64,000 bases of DNA from Shewanella marina JCM 15074 (GCF_000614975.1 NZ_BALM01000009.1:1-64000), one strand, 5' to 3'; shown: positions 9,409 to 22,261, counted from the first letter of the stretch. Translations and numbers: made by a program. Notes: generated from the sequence alone by a model not told the origin.

Positions 9409-9840
9409 GCTCTAAAACTTTTGAATGATTTTAAAGTGAAGCAAGAGTGCGGCATAAGTCAATGCTGGTTGTTTTAATATGCCCCAAGTTATACAAATTT
9501 ATAAAAGTTAGATAATTATCTAATTTAGAAAGAATTTATTTATGTAGAATGGTTAGTTTGACTGTGTTCTTGATGGTATGAGAATAATTAACATTCCTGC
9601 CGAGAATGATAAAAATAAAATGATATTAAAGCTGGTAATGTTAATTATAAGTGTGTTTTTTGATGAGTATTTAAAAATATGTAAATTAAAGTGTCTTAAG
9701 TGTGTCATTTCACTATGATCTGTATCTAGTTTTTCGTTATAATGAGTCGCGATTCAAACTTGCTACAGCTAACTAGTGGAAAGTGCTGAAGTTTGAGTAA
9801 CTAACAATAAAAATTCCAAACCTTTTGGGAGAATAAGTGG
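9409..9840 (+). promoter_or_regulatory. Non-coding region before petABC with a candidate promoter
   Basis: About 430 bases hold no credible ORF. A consensus TATAAT at 9738-9743 is about 100 bases before petA and could be the -10 of the petABC promoter; no good -35 was found at 16-18 bases. A GTGTGTCATTTCAC sequence near 9701-9714 resembles a CRP or FNR site, but its halves are wrongly spaced. The ribosome-binding site is TTTGGGAGAAT just before ATG 9841. The rest is AT-rich with nothing clear. Confidence 0.35.
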
Positions 9841-10431
9841 ATGAGCAATGCGCCAGTCGATACCGGACGTCGCAGATTCCTGACCGCAGCTACTGCCGTT
9901 ATTGGTGGTGCGGGTGCCGTTGCAGTTGCGGTACCTTTTGTAAAGTCATGGAATCCGAGCGCCAAAGCCAAAGCTGCAGGTGCCCCGGTGGAAGTAAATA
10001 TTAGTAAATTAGAGCCAGGTCAATTAATTCGTGTTGAGTGGCGTGGTAAACCTGTTTGGATTGTGCGTCGAACAGATGCTGTATTAGCAGAGTTACCCAA
10101 AATCGATGCTGATTTAAGGGACCCTAATTCATTAGAGCCACAACAACCAAGTTATGCCCAAAACCCTGAGCGTTCAATTAAGCCTGAATACTTCATTGCT
10201 GTGGGTATATGTACTCATTTAGGCTGCTCACCAACCTATTTGCCCGATTCATTTGGCGAGCAGGTAGAAGGTGTTAATTCAGGTTTCTTCTGTCCATGTC
10301 ATGGTTCAAAATTTGATATGGCCGGTCGAGTATTCCAGGGCGTACCCGCACCGTTAAACCTCGTTATTCCTCCGCATCATTACGTTGATGATAACAATGT
10401 CATGATTGGTCTTGAACAAGGAGAGGCATAA
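9841..10431 (+). CDS. petA: Ubiquinol-cytochrome c reductase Rieske iron-sulfur subunit
   Basis: This is the [2Fe-2S] subunit of the cytochrome bc1 complex, moving electrons from ubiquinol to cytochrome c1. An N-terminal twin-arginine-type sequence (GRRRFLTAATAVIGG) leads into the single membrane anchor. The cluster-binding boxes CTHLGC and CPCHGSKFD are intact, giving two Cys and two His ligands. It has 196 residues. The last base of its stop is the first of the petB start codon, so translation is coupled. Confidence 0.97.
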   Translation: MSNAPVDTGRRRFLTAATAVIGGAGAVAVAVPFVKSWNPSAKAKAAGAPVEVNISKLEPGQLIRVEWRGKPVWIVRRTDAVLAELPKIDADLRDPNSLEPQQPSYAQNPERSIKPEYFIAVGICTHLGCSPTYLPDSFGEQVEGVNSGFFCPCHGSKFDMAGRVFQGVPAPLNLVIPPHHYVDDNNVMIGLEQGEA

Positions 10432-11642
10432 TGAAAAGTTTAATTGATTGGATTGATGCTCGGATCCCTATGACGGCGACCTACAACCGTCATGTGGGTC
10501 AATATGCCACCCCTAAAAACTTTAATTTTTGGTACTTTTTTGGTTCATTAGCATTACTGGTTCTGGTTAATCAATTATTAACCGGAATTTGGTTAACTAT
10601 GAATTATGTACCCACCGCTGAAGGTGCTTTTGCTTCAATCGAATACATCATGCGTGATGTAGAATATGGTTGGTTGCTCAGATATATGCATTCTACGGGG
10701 GCCTCCGCTTTCTTTGTGGTTATCTATTTGCATATGTTCCGCGGCGTGATCTATGGCTCCTACCAAAAACCACGAGAGCTATTGTGGTTATTTGGTATGT
10801 TAATTTTCTTAGTGCTAATGGCTGAAGCCTTTATGGGTTATCTATTACCTTGGGGGCAGATGTCATATTGGGGAGCACAGGTAATTATCTCATTATTTGG
10901 TGCTATTCCTGTTATTGGTGATGATTTAACACTATGGATCCGTGGTGACTATGTTGTTTCAGGCGCAACCTTAAATCGTTTCTTCGCCTTACATGTTATA
11001 GCGTTACCATTGGTGCTTGTTGTGTTGGTCTTCTTGCACCTTATCGCATTGCATGAAGTGGGTTCTAATAACCCAGATGGTGTAGAAATTAAGCAGAATA
11101 AAGATGAGAATGGTTGGCCTGTTGATGGTATTCCTTTCCACCCTTATTACACGGTTAAAGATATCGTTGGTGTAGCAGGCTTCTTAATCGTGTTTTGTTA
11201 TGTTCTGTTCTTTATGCCTGAAGGTGGTGGTTATTTCTTAGAAAAACCAAACTTTGAAGCGGCTAATCCAATGAAGACTCCAGAGCATATTGCACCGGTC
11301 TGGTATTTTACTCCGTTTTATGCCATTTTGCGTGCGATTCCTGACAAGCTTGGTGGCGTGATTATGATGGGGTTAGCGATCATCGTACTATTCGTTCTGC
11401 CTTGGCTTGACCGTTGTAATGTTAAGTCTGTTCGTTACCGCAGTTTAACGCACAAGCTGAATATTGCTCAGTTTGCTGTGTCGTTCATTGTGCTTGGTTA
11501 CTTAGGTGCTGTACCAGCTACGCCAGAGTTAACTATCGCTGCGCGTATCTTTACTGTGACCTATTTTGGCTTCTTCCTGTTCTTATGGATATACAGTAAG
11601 AATGAGAAGACTAAACCAGTACCAGAGAGGGTGACGAACTAA
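10431..11642 (+). CDS. petB: Cytochrome b subunit of the bc1 complex
   Basis: This is the membrane diheme cytochrome b that carries the quinol oxidation (Qo) and reduction (Qi) sites. About eight transmembrane helices are visible. Heme-ligand histidines occur in RYMHSTGAS and VIYLHMFRG on one helix and in FALHVIALP and VFLHLIALHEVG on another. The Qo motif appears as PVWYFTPFYAILRAIPDKLGG, a variant of PEWY. Full-length bacterial form, 403 residues. It overlaps petA and petC by one base each. Confidence 0.97.
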   Translation: MKSLIDWIDARIPMTATYNRHVGQYATPKNFNFWYFFGSLALLVLVNQLLTGIWLTMNYVPTAEGAFASIEYIMRDVEYGWLLRYMHSTGASAFFVVIYLHMFRGVIYGSYQKPRELLWLFGMLIFLVLMAEAFMGYLLPWGQMSYWGAQVIISLFGAIPVIGDDLTLWIRGDYVVSGATLNRFFALHVIALPLVLVVLVFLHLIALHEVGSNNPDGVEIKQNKDENGWPVDGIPFHPYYTVKDIVGVAGFLIVFCYVLFFMPEGGGYFLEKPNFEAANPMKTPEHIAPVWYFTPFYAILRAIPDKLGGVIMMGLAIIVLFVLPWLDRCNVKSVRYRSLTHKLNIAQFAVSFIVLGYLGAVPATPELTIAARIFTVTYFGFFLFLWIYSKNEKTKPVPERVTN

Positions 11643-12379
11643 TGAAAAAATTATTGATTGCATTAGTGACCTTGATACCAACGTTGGTCTTTGCTGCTGG
11701 CGGCAGTAATGTCGTGCTTGAGCAAGCCAATATTGATTTCAATGATAAAGAGTCATTACAACGTGGTTTTCTGTTATTTCAGCAAAATTGTTCAGGTTGT
11801 CATAGTACCCAATACCAGCGCTATGATCGTGTCGCTACCGATTTAGGTATTCCGATTGATGAACTGAAAGCCAACTATATTCTGACGGATGCTAAAGTGG
11901 GTGAGCTGATGGAAAATGCCATTCCTGATGCCGATGCAGCACGTTGGTTTGGTGCTGCGCCACCTGATTTAACATTAGTTTCACGGGTACGAGGCGAAGA
12001 TTGGGTATATTCATATCTGAAAGGCTTTTATGCCGATCCTAGCCGCCCATTTGGAGTTAATAATCGTGTTTTCCCATTAGTAGGTATGCCACATGTACTG
12101 CAAGAGATGCAGGGCTATGTTGAGCCTATTTATGAGGAGCAAGATGTGAATGGTCAAATTGTACCGCATTTAGTCGGATTTAAAGAGGCTATTGGTGGCA
12201 GCATGACTCCTGAAGAGTATGATCAGGCAATGCGTGATTTAACCGGATTTTTAGCCTATTCAGCTGATCCTGTCAAACTTGAACGTGAAAGTTTGGGTTA
12301 TTGGGTGCTTGGCTTCTTATTTATCTTCTTTATTGTGGCCTACCTCTTAAAGAAAGAGTATTGGAGGGATGTACACTAG
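11642..12379 (+). CDS. petC: Cytochrome c1 of the bc1 complex
   Basis: Cytochrome c1 accepts electrons from the Rieske protein and passes them to soluble cytochrome c. A Sec signal peptide (residues 1-19, ending VFAAG) precedes the heme c motif CSGCH near residue 50. A methionine ligand is likely in the VGMPHVLQ region. A C-terminal transmembrane helix (about 220-238) anchors it, ending KKEYWRDVH. It is the last gene of petABC and is followed by a hairpin terminator. Confidence 0.96.
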   Translation: MKKLLIALVTLIPTLVFAAGGSNVVLEQANIDFNDKESLQRGFLLFQQNCSGCHSTQYQRYDRVATDLGIPIDELKANYILTDAKVGELMENAIPDADAARWFGAAPPDLTLVSRVRGEDWVYSYLKGFYADPSRPFGVNNRVFPLVGMPHVLQEMQGYVEPIYEEQDVNGQIVPHLVGFKEAIGGSMTPEEYDQAMRDLTGFLAYSADPVKLERESLGYWVLGFLFIFFIVAYLLKKEYWRDVH

Positions 12380-12417
12380 GCTATAATAAAGGGTAAACTA
12401 TAGTATCCGCATAATGT

Positions 12418-12456
12418 AAGCGAGGGGTTTTACCCCTCGCTTCTGTTTGTTTTTTA
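12418..12456 (+). terminator. Terminator after petABC
   Basis: The stem aagcgaggggt / acccctcgctt closes on a three-base loop and is followed by a T-rich stretch (gtttgtttttt). It separates petABC from sspAB. Confidence 0.75.
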
Positions 12457-12475
12457 GAATTTCTGGAGGGTATCA

Positions 12476-13105
12476 ATGGCTGTTGCTGCCAATAAACGCT
12501 CTATCATGACCCTGTTCTCAGGTGCTGATGATCTGTATAGCCATCAAGTGCGCATCGTTCTTGCTGAAAAAGGGGTAACTGTTGATGTGTTACAGGTAGA
12601 TCCCAATGATATGCCTGAAGATTTACTTGAAGTAAATCCATACAACACAGTGCCAACATTAGTTGACCGTGAGTTAGTGTTATATGAATCTCGCATTATT
12701 ATGGAATACTTAGATGAGCGTTTTCCTCATCCACCATTAATGCCTGTATATCCTGTTGCACGTGGTCAAAGCCGCTTAATGATGCATCGTATTGACTCTG
12801 ATTGGTATTCATTAGTTGATCGTATTAAGAAAGGTGATCGTGCTGATGAAGCTCGTCGTGAGCTACAAGAAAGCCTAGCTGCTATTGCACCTGTTTTCGC
12901 TGAAATGCCTTATTTCATGAGTGAAGAGTTTGGTTTAGCTGATTGTTATCTTGGCCCATTACTATGGCGTTTGCCTGTGTTAGGTGTGCAATTAGATAGC
13001 CGTACTAGCAAAGATATTAAAGCTTATATGACTCGCGTATTTGAGCGTGAATCATTTAAAGCATCACTAACTGAGGCCGAGCGCGAAATGCGCATGGGTA
13101 TCTAA
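12476..13105 (+). CDS. sspA: Stringent starvation protein A
   Basis: SspA is a glutathione-S-transferase-fold protein that binds RNA polymerase and affects stationary-phase and acid-stress expression in E. coli. The N-terminal thioredoxin-like half shows LFSGADDLYSHQVRIVLAEK and NPYNTVPTLVDRELVLYES; the C-terminal half is all-helical, with the PHPPLMPVYPVARG motif of the family between them. It is not expected to be an active GST. A strong site (CTGGAGGG) precedes ATG 12476. The stop overlaps the sspB start by one base. 209 residues, full length. Confidence 0.96.
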   Translation: MAVAANKRSIMTLFSGADDLYSHQVRIVLAEKGVTVDVLQVDPNDMPEDLLEVNPYNTVPTLVDRELVLYESRIIMEYLDERFPHPPLMPVYPVARGQSRLMMHRIDSDWYSLVDRIKKGDRADEARRELQESLAAIAPVFAEMPYFMSEEFGLADCYLGPLLWRLPVLGVQLDSRTSKDIKAYMTRVFERESFKASLTEAEREMRMGI

Positions 13106-13542
13106 TGAGTGATTTAACCCCAAGCCGTCCTTATTTGTTGCGCGCTTACTATGAGTGGCTAATGGACAATCAGCTAACACCACATGTGGTAGTTGATGCG
13201 TTTGTTAAAAACACGCAAGTGCCAATGCAGTACGTTAAAGATGGCCAAATTGTATTAAATATCAGTTCTTCAGCAGTGGGCGAATTAACCATTGATAATG
13301 AAGCTGTGCAATTTAATGCACGTTTTGGTGGTGTACCTCAATTAGTTTATCTGCCTATGGCTGCCATTATTGCTATCTATGCAAGAGAAAATGGCGCTGG
13401 TACGGTATTTGAGTTAGAACCTGCATATGAAGTATTAGAAGAAGAGTTTGAAGAGTCTGTATTAGAATCTTTAGAGTCTAAAGCTGAGGCTCAACAGGTA
13501 GAACAACCCAAAAAACGTGCACATTTAACGTTAGTTAAGTAG
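13105..13542 (+). CDS. sspB: ClpXP protease specificity-enhancing factor SspB
   Basis: SspB tethers ssrA-tagged proteins to ClpXP. The N-terminal domain (about residues 1-110) carries the substrate-binding fold (RPYLLRAYYEWLMDNQLTPH, and ARFGGVPQLVYLPMAAI). An acidic flexible linker follows, and the final motif KKRAHLTLVK matches the ClpX-binding XB tail. 145 residues. It is co-transcribed with sspA and ends at a strong terminator. Confidence 0.96.
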   Translation: MSDLTPSRPYLLRAYYEWLMDNQLTPHVVVDAFVKNTQVPMQYVKDGQIVLNISSSAVGELTIDNEAVQFNARFGGVPQLVYLPMAAIIAIYARENGAGTVFELEPAYEVLEEEFEESVLESLESKAEAQQVEQPKKRAHLTLVK

Positions 13543-13560
13543 ACCGTTAGTGTCTTAATA

Positions 13561-13587
13561 AAACCAGCTCTCGAGCTGGTTTTTTTA
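13561..13587 (+). terminator. Terminator after sspB
   Basis: A perfect 10-bp stem (aaaccagctc / gagctggttt) with a minimal loop runs into a T tract. It ends the sspAB transcript. Confidence 0.9.
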
Positions 13588-13677
13588 TATCTATCAATGT
13601 TTGTTTTATGGCTTCAAGGTGAATCTTTAAAGTAGCTGTGTTAGCATCGCCGCCAAGACAGTTTGTGGATGCTATAT

Positions 13678-14259
13678 ATGTTGTTGATGATTGATAATTA
13701 TGATTCTTTTACTTTTAACCTAGTGCAATATTTTCAGCAACTTGGTGTTGAAGTTGTGGTTAAACGTAATGATGAAATCAGTCTGACGGAGGTTGCCTCT
13801 TTAGCACCGACTCATATTGTTATCTCACCCGGTCCCTGTACCCCAAATGAAGCGGGTATCTCTCTTAAGCTTATCGAACATTTTTCGGGAAAATTGCCTA
13901 TATTGGGAGTTTGTTTAGGGCATCAAGCTATTGCTCAAGTTTTTGGCGCTAAGGTGATTCGTGCTAAACGAGTTATGCATGGCAAGGTCAGTCATATAGA
14001 GCATGGTGGTCAGGGGCTGTTTATGCAGTTGAATAACCCTTTACAGGTGACCCGTTATCATTCCTTGTTGGTTGAATCTATTCCAGAAAACTTTCAATTA
14101 GATGCATGGTATGACGATGCTGAATATGGTCGTGAAATTATGGCGATGAGCTGTCCTGAAATGGCGCTTTTTGGGGTGCAATTTCATCCAGAGTCAATTT
14201 TGACTGAGCAAGGGCACGAGTTGCTAGCTAACTTCTTAAATTGCTCACAACCATTGTAA
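13678..14259 (+). CDS. pabA: Aminodeoxychorismate synthase glutaminase component PabA (TrpG family)
   Basis: This is a class I glutamine amidotransferase supplying ammonia to PabB for 4-amino-4-deoxychorismate in folate synthesis; in many bacteria the same subunit also serves anthranilate synthase. The start motif [16 protein letters not shown], oxyanion region [12 protein letters not shown], nucleophile GVCLGHQ (Cys near residue 79) and catalytic FHPESIL (His, Glu) are all present. ATG 13678 gives 193 residues; an upstream TTG at 13663 has no support. In E. coli pabA also sits near argD, which supports PabA over a pure TrpG; here argD/astC lies 4 kb downstream. Confidence 0.9.
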   Translation: MLLMIDNYDSFTFNLVQYFQQLGVEVVVKRNDEISLTEVASLAPTHIVISPGPCTPNEAGISLKLIEHFSGKLPILGVCLGHQAIAQVFGAKVIRAKRVMHGKVSHIEHGGQGLFMQLNNPLQVTRYHSLLVESIPENFQLDAWYDDAEYGREIMAMSCPEMALFGVQFHPESILTEQGHELLANFLNCSQPL

Positions 14260-14388
14260 GTTACAACTTTTATCATCCTTGTTGGTTATTTGAGTCCTTT
14301 TTGTGTTGCAAATTGTGATATAAACGTTTGCAAATAAAGCTTTAAGAATGGTTTCTTCTTGAAGCTACACAATAATGAAGGAAGGATG

Positions 14389-16871
14389 ATGAAACCAATG
14401 TACCGTAATTTTAGCTTAAGCATGATTGCTTTAGCCCTATTATCAGGTTGTGCGACAACCACATCGATTAAACCGTCTATTGAAACTAAACCTACTCATA
14501 TGACTTTGGCTGCGCCACCTCAAGCAGAGCAGCCTTTGACTTTAAAACAGATTATGGCTGACCCTGATTGGATGGGCGTGTTAGCGCAAAGGGCTTATTG
14601 GGCCGATGATGGCCAATCAATTTATTATTATCGGCAAGCGAGCGCTTCACCTATAAAACAATTCTATCAGCAACAGCTTGCAAGTGGTGAAGCACAGCAG
14701 TTGTCATTACAACAACTACATCTTGCAGATCAGCGTCATGGCGTATTGAATCAACAACGCAATTTAAAGGCATATATCTATCAGGGCAATTTGTTTGTTA
14801 AGTCGTTAACTAATCATAAAATTACCCAATTGACTCAGTCTGATAATAAAGTGTCTGATGTGAGCTTTATTGGTAATGATAAGGTGAGTTATTGGCAAGG
14901 TGATACCTTATATGCGATTAATTTAAAGACTAATTTAAGTAAACAACTTGCCAGTTTAAAAACAGAAACTCCACCTAAATCGATTGCAGAACCAGACAGT
15001 TATTTAGCTAAACAGCAACATAGACTCATTAACTATGTTGCTAATGAACACGATAAAGCATTACAAAAACAGGCTTATCAACAACATTTGCATACTGTAG
15101 ATCCCACATTAGTGAGCAAGCCATTTTATTTGGGCAGTGATGAACGTATTGTCGCAAAAAGTCTTTCACCAGATGGCCGTTACATTATTGTGGCGCTAGC
15201 TAGCAAAAATGATAAATGGCGAAGTGAACATGACATTATGCCTAACTACCTTGCTAAAGAGGGATATGTCGATCCCGTTCCAGCTAGAGCCAGAGTTGCT
15301 GAAGCCTCGAGCGAAGGGCAACGTTTAATTATACTTGATATCAAGCTGCATAAGCAGATACCCGTCACCATAGAGGGGTTAACGGATTACGATCAAGATG
15401 TATTGGCTCAGGTCAAATTGGAAAACGCTAAAGCACAAGGGGTGACATACCAATCGCAAAAACAGCCGCGTAAACTGCAATTAATGCAAGATTGGGGCTG
15501 GTCTCAATCTGCTATTGTCTGGGGTGACAATTCATCAACAGTGGCAATCATGCTAGAAGCGCAGGATAACAAAGACCGCTGGATAGCGTCAGTTAATTTA
15601 AGTAATGGTAAGTTAACCACTGAACATCGATTACATGATCAAGCTTGGATTAACTACACCCATAACCAATTCGGTTTGTTACCTAATAGCGATACGCTTT
15701 ATTATCTTTCAGAAGAGTCTGGATACTCTCAGCTATACCTTAAAACGCAAGATAACAACGCGAAGGCCTTAACCCAAGGCGAGTATGTTGTCAGTGATGT
15801 CACGCTCTCGCCTGATGGTCAATATATATACTATAAAGCTAATAAATCACATCCTGGGATTTATAATGTTTATCGTGTGAACCTGAGTACGACTCAAACT
15901 GAGCAGTTAACAGATTGGCAAGGTGTGTTGGATTATCAATTAAGTCCAAATGGCCAAGCATTATTATTAACGGCATCAACGCGGATTGAGCCAGAAGAAC
16001 TGTATTGGCAACCCATTGGTGGCAAGTTACAAAAGCTGACAGATTATACTAGTCCTGCATTTAAGGCATATCCTTGGCAATCGCCGGAGGTTGTGGCAGT
16101 GCCATCAACTCATGGCAGTGATGATATATATGCTCGTGTTTATCTGCCACAAGGCTACGATGCTAATAATGTAAAACAATATCCAGCGGTGATTTTCAAT
16201 CATGGTGCAGGTTATTTGCAAAATGCCCATTATGGATTTTCTGGTTACTTCCGGGAGTTTATGTTCCATAACTTATTAGCCCAGCAAGGTTATGTGGTGA
16301 TGGATATGGATTATCGAGGTTCTAAAGGGTATGGCCGTGATTGGCGTACTGCGATTTATCGGCAGATGGGGCATCCAGAAGTTGAAGATTTAGCTGATGG
16401 TGTTAATTGGATGGCGGCTCATACGAATGTAGATGCGAAGCGAGTCGGTACTTATGGCGGTTCATATGGTGGCTTTTTAACTTTTATGGCGCTGTTTACA
16501 GAGCCTGAGTTATTTCAAGCAGGAGCTGCCTTACGGCCTGTGACAGACTGGCTCATTATAATGCGCCATATACTAGTAATATTCTAAATACGCCTGATAT
16601 TGATGCTATCGCTTATGAGCGTAGTTCTCCAATAGAGTTTGCTGAAGGACTGCAGCAACCCTTACTAATAATGACGGGTGTGTTGGATGATAATGTGTTT
16701 TTTCAGGATAGTGTACGGTTAGTGCAACGCTTAATTGAGCTTGAGAAACCTATGTTTGACATAGCAATTTACCCTGTTGAACCGCATGGGTTTAAACAGC
16801 CCTCAAGTTGGTTAGACGAATATCGACGTATCTATAAATTATTCGAACAAGAGTTAAAACCTGCTCAGTAA
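14389..16871 (+). pseudogene. S9 family prolyl oligopeptidase-type lipoprotein, frameshifted
   Basis: The product is a lipoprotein peptidase: a signal peptide with lipobox LLSGC, a beta-propeller-like DPP-IV N-terminal region (WD-style repeats such as LSPDGQYIYYKA) and an alpha/beta hydrolase with the nucleophile motif GGSYGG near residue 700. Translation leaves frame after RPVTDW and stops at 16587. The missing part, with the catalytic Asp (GVLDDNV) and His (EPHGF), lies in another frame to 16871. Adding one G at 16550-16551 (tggctc to tgggctc) gives [15 protein letters not shown] and about 827 residues. AAGGAAGG precedes the clustered ATGs at 14386-14389. As written it would be inactive; a sequencing error is likely. 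Confidence 0.85.
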
Positions 16872-16879
16872 CCATTGTT

Positions 16880-16905
16880 AAGACCTACTTTTGTAGGTCT
16901 TTTTA
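16880..16905 (+). terminator. Terminator after the S9 peptidase
   Basis: The stem aagacctac / gtaggtctt has a four-T loop and a following T tract. Confidence 0.85.
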
Positions 16906-16975
16906 TTGGAACATTGCTCATGTATTATCAAATTTGACCGATAAAATAGTAAATGTCATTACTTAGGGATAGCCA

Positions 16976-18109
16976 ATGACCGATATACCAGTGATTACCG
17001 AGAAACCGTTTGAAGTTATTGATTTTGAAGAACGTTTCTTTAAACAAGTACTTGTTGGCCGTAAACAGCTTGATATGGAAGAAGAGGAGGATATAGATGA
17101 AGAGTCCTTCAAACTTGATATTGAGCGTGAAGCCGTAATGGCTAGAATGGCAAAACAGCGTAAGGCAAAAGAAGTATTTGAAGCCATTACTGGTAGTTTT
17201 TATAAAACATTCAACCATGAAGTTGGTATCCAGTTTTCACGACCTAGTTTAGTGTTTGAGCACATTGATGTGAAACAAATCCAATTAGAGTTGTTATTTT
17301 TAGTGAGCAAAGAGAATCTTGAATTTAAAAAGATTAGGCCTTTAGTTGAGCAAGTTGATTGGTTGGTTGAAGATTTTACTAAATTGGTCAATAGCCCTTC
17401 TTATCGTAGCCGTCGTGATGATGCTAATGATGTTAAAATAACTGGTACTCAACTAGTGTTAAGCTTTATTGGTATTGAAAGCTTGGCATCGATTTTACCC
17501 TTCTATGTGTTTCAACATTGGTTTCCCCACAATCAAAATAGTTTAGCCAGAAGTAGTCGTAAATTATGGCGTTATTGCTTAGTTGCCGCTATTGCTGCTG
17601 GTGCCTTGGCTAAATTGCATAATTTAAATGAACGTTATTTTTATATTTGCGGTTTAGTTAATCAGCTGGGGATGCTCGCAGTATTGCGTAACTGTGCATC
17701 AGTTTATGATCATTTATGGGGAAACTGGTTAAGAGAATCAATCGGTTATAAAGATAAAGAAATTTATGATTCAGTACTTGCGACTAGTTTTCCTACCGCC
17801 GATATTTATCATAATGTGGATGAAAAAGCGGGTGATCTCACTTGGAAACTATTGGAACAAGTTGGTTTTGGCACCAATCCAATAACGCAAACATTAAAAG
17901 AATTTAGTAGCGCTAATTGTGTTGAAGAATATTCTGATGAAGGCAAGATTATTGCTAAAGCCTTGTGTTATGCCAAAGTCTATATTTTAGAAGAAACGAA
18001 ACAGATTGATTTGAAAGAAAAACGCATGTTATTTGAATATTACGGTATTTCTGAGCAGGAAGATTTACGTCTACAAGGCCAAAATTTTCATCAATTCGAT
18101 TTACTTTAG
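16976..18109 (+). CDS. HDOD-domain protein
   Basis: This 377-residue soluble protein contains an HDOD domain (roughly residues 100-300). HDOD proteins are degenerate HD-domain relatives often tied to signalling, without proven enzymatic activity. The pattern LWRYCLVAAIAAGALAKLHN followed by YFYICGLVNQLGMLAVL matches the HDOD core, with the metal-binding His-Asp of true HD domains replaced by Asn-Gln. The N-terminus (residues 1-75) is charged and contains an acidic run (MEEEEDIDEE). AGGGA precedes ATG 16976. It stands alone, between two terminators. The signal or partner is unknown. Confidence 0.8.
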   Translation: MTDIPVITEKPFEVIDFEERFFKQVLVGRKQLDMEEEEDIDEESFKLDIEREAVMARMAKQRKAKEVFEAITGSFYKTFNHEVGIQFSRPSLVFEHIDVKQIQLELLFLVSKENLEFKKIRPLVEQVDWLVEDFTKLVNSPSYRSRRDDANDVKITGTQLVLSFIGIESLASILPFYVFQHWFPHNQNSLARSSRKLWRYCLVAAIAAGALAKLHNLNERYFYICGLVNQLGMLAVLRNCASVYDHLWGNWLRESIGYKDKEIYDSVLATSFPTADIYHNVDEKAGDLTWKLLEQVGFGTNPITQTLKEFSSANCVEEYSDEGKIIAKALCYAKVYILEETKQIDLKEKRMLFEYYGISEQEDLRLQGQNFHQFDLL

Positions 18110-18185
18110 TGGGCGACTCAATAACAAGCTGATTAGCTTCTTCTTACAGTGATTTAATTCTGTATATTTTACATTCTTCCTCGTC

Positions 18186-18222
18186 AAAGATATTTTACAA
18201 ACTATTGTAAAATATCTTTTTT
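18186..18222 (+). terminator. Terminator after the HDOD gene
   Basis: The stem aaagatattttacaa / ttgtaaaatatcttt closes on a four-base loop and runs into T residues. The rest of the 18110-18445 gap is AT-rich and must hold the astC promoter. A few TGNAT-like half sites resemble ArgR boxes, but none is good enough to call. Confidence 0.8.
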
Positions 18223-18439
18223 GACTGCTTATGTGTGATCATCATTATATTCCGATTGTTTATTCTGGTTAGTCGATTTATTATGCAAAATTAAGATGTT
18301 AATTGATAGCGTTAAAATGTGAATAGCTGGATATTTGGTTGCATTTTTGTTAATAATAGTGCGAATTAAGGAAGTTAAGCGAGCAAAGCAAATAAGCACA
18401 AGACGACTCAATTAAGTCGCCAACAAAATAAGGAATTAG

Positions 18440-19663
<1,224 letters not shown>

Positions 19664-19739
19664 TGGCCTTCTATCTAAGGGAGGTTAATCCTTCCTTGAT
19701 ATATCTTATGGTCAATAATCCCGTTCTGGAGATCGAAAT

Positions 19740-20756
19740 ATGCTAATCATTCGCCCAATTAGGGACTCAGACTTTGATTCATTATTACTTATTGCTAAGG
19801 AATCTGGGCATGGTTTTACGTCATTACCTGTAAATGACGCTTTGCTACGAGCCAAGATTAAGCGTGCTCAAGAATCGATAAATAAACAAGTAGAAAAACC
19901 TTTTGATGAAGGTTATTTGATGGTGCTAGAAGATACCGATACTGGAGAAGTTGTGGGTACTTGCGGCATTGAGGCCGCTGTCGGAATGGTCGATGCTTTT
20001 TATCATTATCGCATTGGTACCGAGGTTTATCATTCTGAGCAGATTGATGTGCGTAATGAGGTAGAAACACTCACCTTATGCCATGACTATACGGGGGCGG
20101 CTGAACTATGTACGCTGTTTCTAAGAGATACTTATCGTAAGAATAATAATGGCCGTATGCTATCTCGTAGCCGTTTTCTTTTTTTAGCGCAACATGCAGC
20201 ACGCTTTGGTAAAACCGTAATTGCCGAGATGCGGGGGATGAGTGACGAAGATGGCCATTCACCATTCTATGACTGGTTAAAAGAGCATTTTGTCGGTATT
20301 GATTTTATTGAAGCGGATTATCTATCAGGGTTAGGTCAAAAATCATTTATGGCTGAAATGATGCCGAGAAACCCAATATATATTAGTTTACTACCTGAGA
20401 TTGCACAGCATGCGGTGGGGGAAGTTCATCCTAATACTCGACCTGCATTAAAATTGCTGGAAGGTGAAGGTTTTAGGTGGCGCAACTATGTGGATATCTT
20501 CGATGGTGGTCCAACCGTTGAATGCCATTTAGAAGATATTCGTTCAGTTAAAGAGAGTTGTTTACTGACCGTCGTGATTGCACCTCATAATCCGACACAA
20601 ACCTATATATTGGCAAATACCAAATTAGCTGATTATCGTGCTACTGCAGCCGAAGTCGCAGTTGATGAACAACAACAATTAATTTATATGACACCAGAGT
20701 TAGCTGATGGGCTATTAGTAGGCGAAGGTGAGCAAGTTCGTGCGCTTTTGATGTAG
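19740..20756 (+). CDS. astA: Arginine N-succinyltransferase
   Basis: AstA transfers succinyl from succinyl-CoA to the alpha-amino group of arginine, the first step of the AST pathway that breaks arginine down to glutamate. The GNAT-like fold starts MLIIRPIRDSDFDSLLLIAKESGHGFTS and the family region FYHYRIGTEVYHSEQI and AEMMPRNPIYISLLP is present. At 338 residues it is full length. A GGAG site lies ten bases before ATG 19740. In the 76-base gap after astC there is a small hairpin (aagggagg / ccttcctt, 19677-19697) that may process or attenuate the transcript. Confidence 0.95.
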   Translation: MLIIRPIRDSDFDSLLLIAKESGHGFTSLPVNDALLRAKIKRAQESINKQVEKPFDEGYLMVLEDTDTGEVVGTCGIEAAVGMVDAFYHYRIGTEVYHSEQIDVRNEVETLTLCHDYTGAAELCTLFLRDTYRKNNNGRMLSRSRFLFLAQHAARFGKTVIAEMRGMSDEDGHSPFYDWLKEHFVGIDFIEADYLSGLGQKSFMAEMMPRNPIYISLLPEIAQHAVGEVHPNTRPALKLLEGEGFRWRNYVDIFDGGPTVECHLEDIRSVKESCLLTVVIAPHNPTQTYILANTKLADYRATAAEVAVDEQQQLIYMTPELADGLLVGEGEQVRALLM

Positions 20757-20765
20757 GGAGATATC

Positions 20766-22226
<1,461 letters not shown>

Positions 22227-22234
22227 TGATCAAT

Positions 22235-22261
22235 AGAAGCGCATGAAGCGCTTCTTTTTTT
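22235..22261 (+). terminator. Terminator-like hairpin after astD
   Basis: The stem agaagcgc / gcgcttct has a five-base loop and a run of seven T. It ends the ast transcript or partly limits reading into the DUF1338 gene that starts at 22283. Confidence 0.8.

Noticed and set aside
9700..9716. CRP site before petABC
   Set aside because: The GTGTG and TCAC halves are too close (four to five bases) for a CRP dimer.
16928..17218. Leftward ORF opposite the HDOD gene start
   Set aside because: It has no ribosome site, mirrors the acidic coding region of the HDOD gene, and overlaps its start and promoter.
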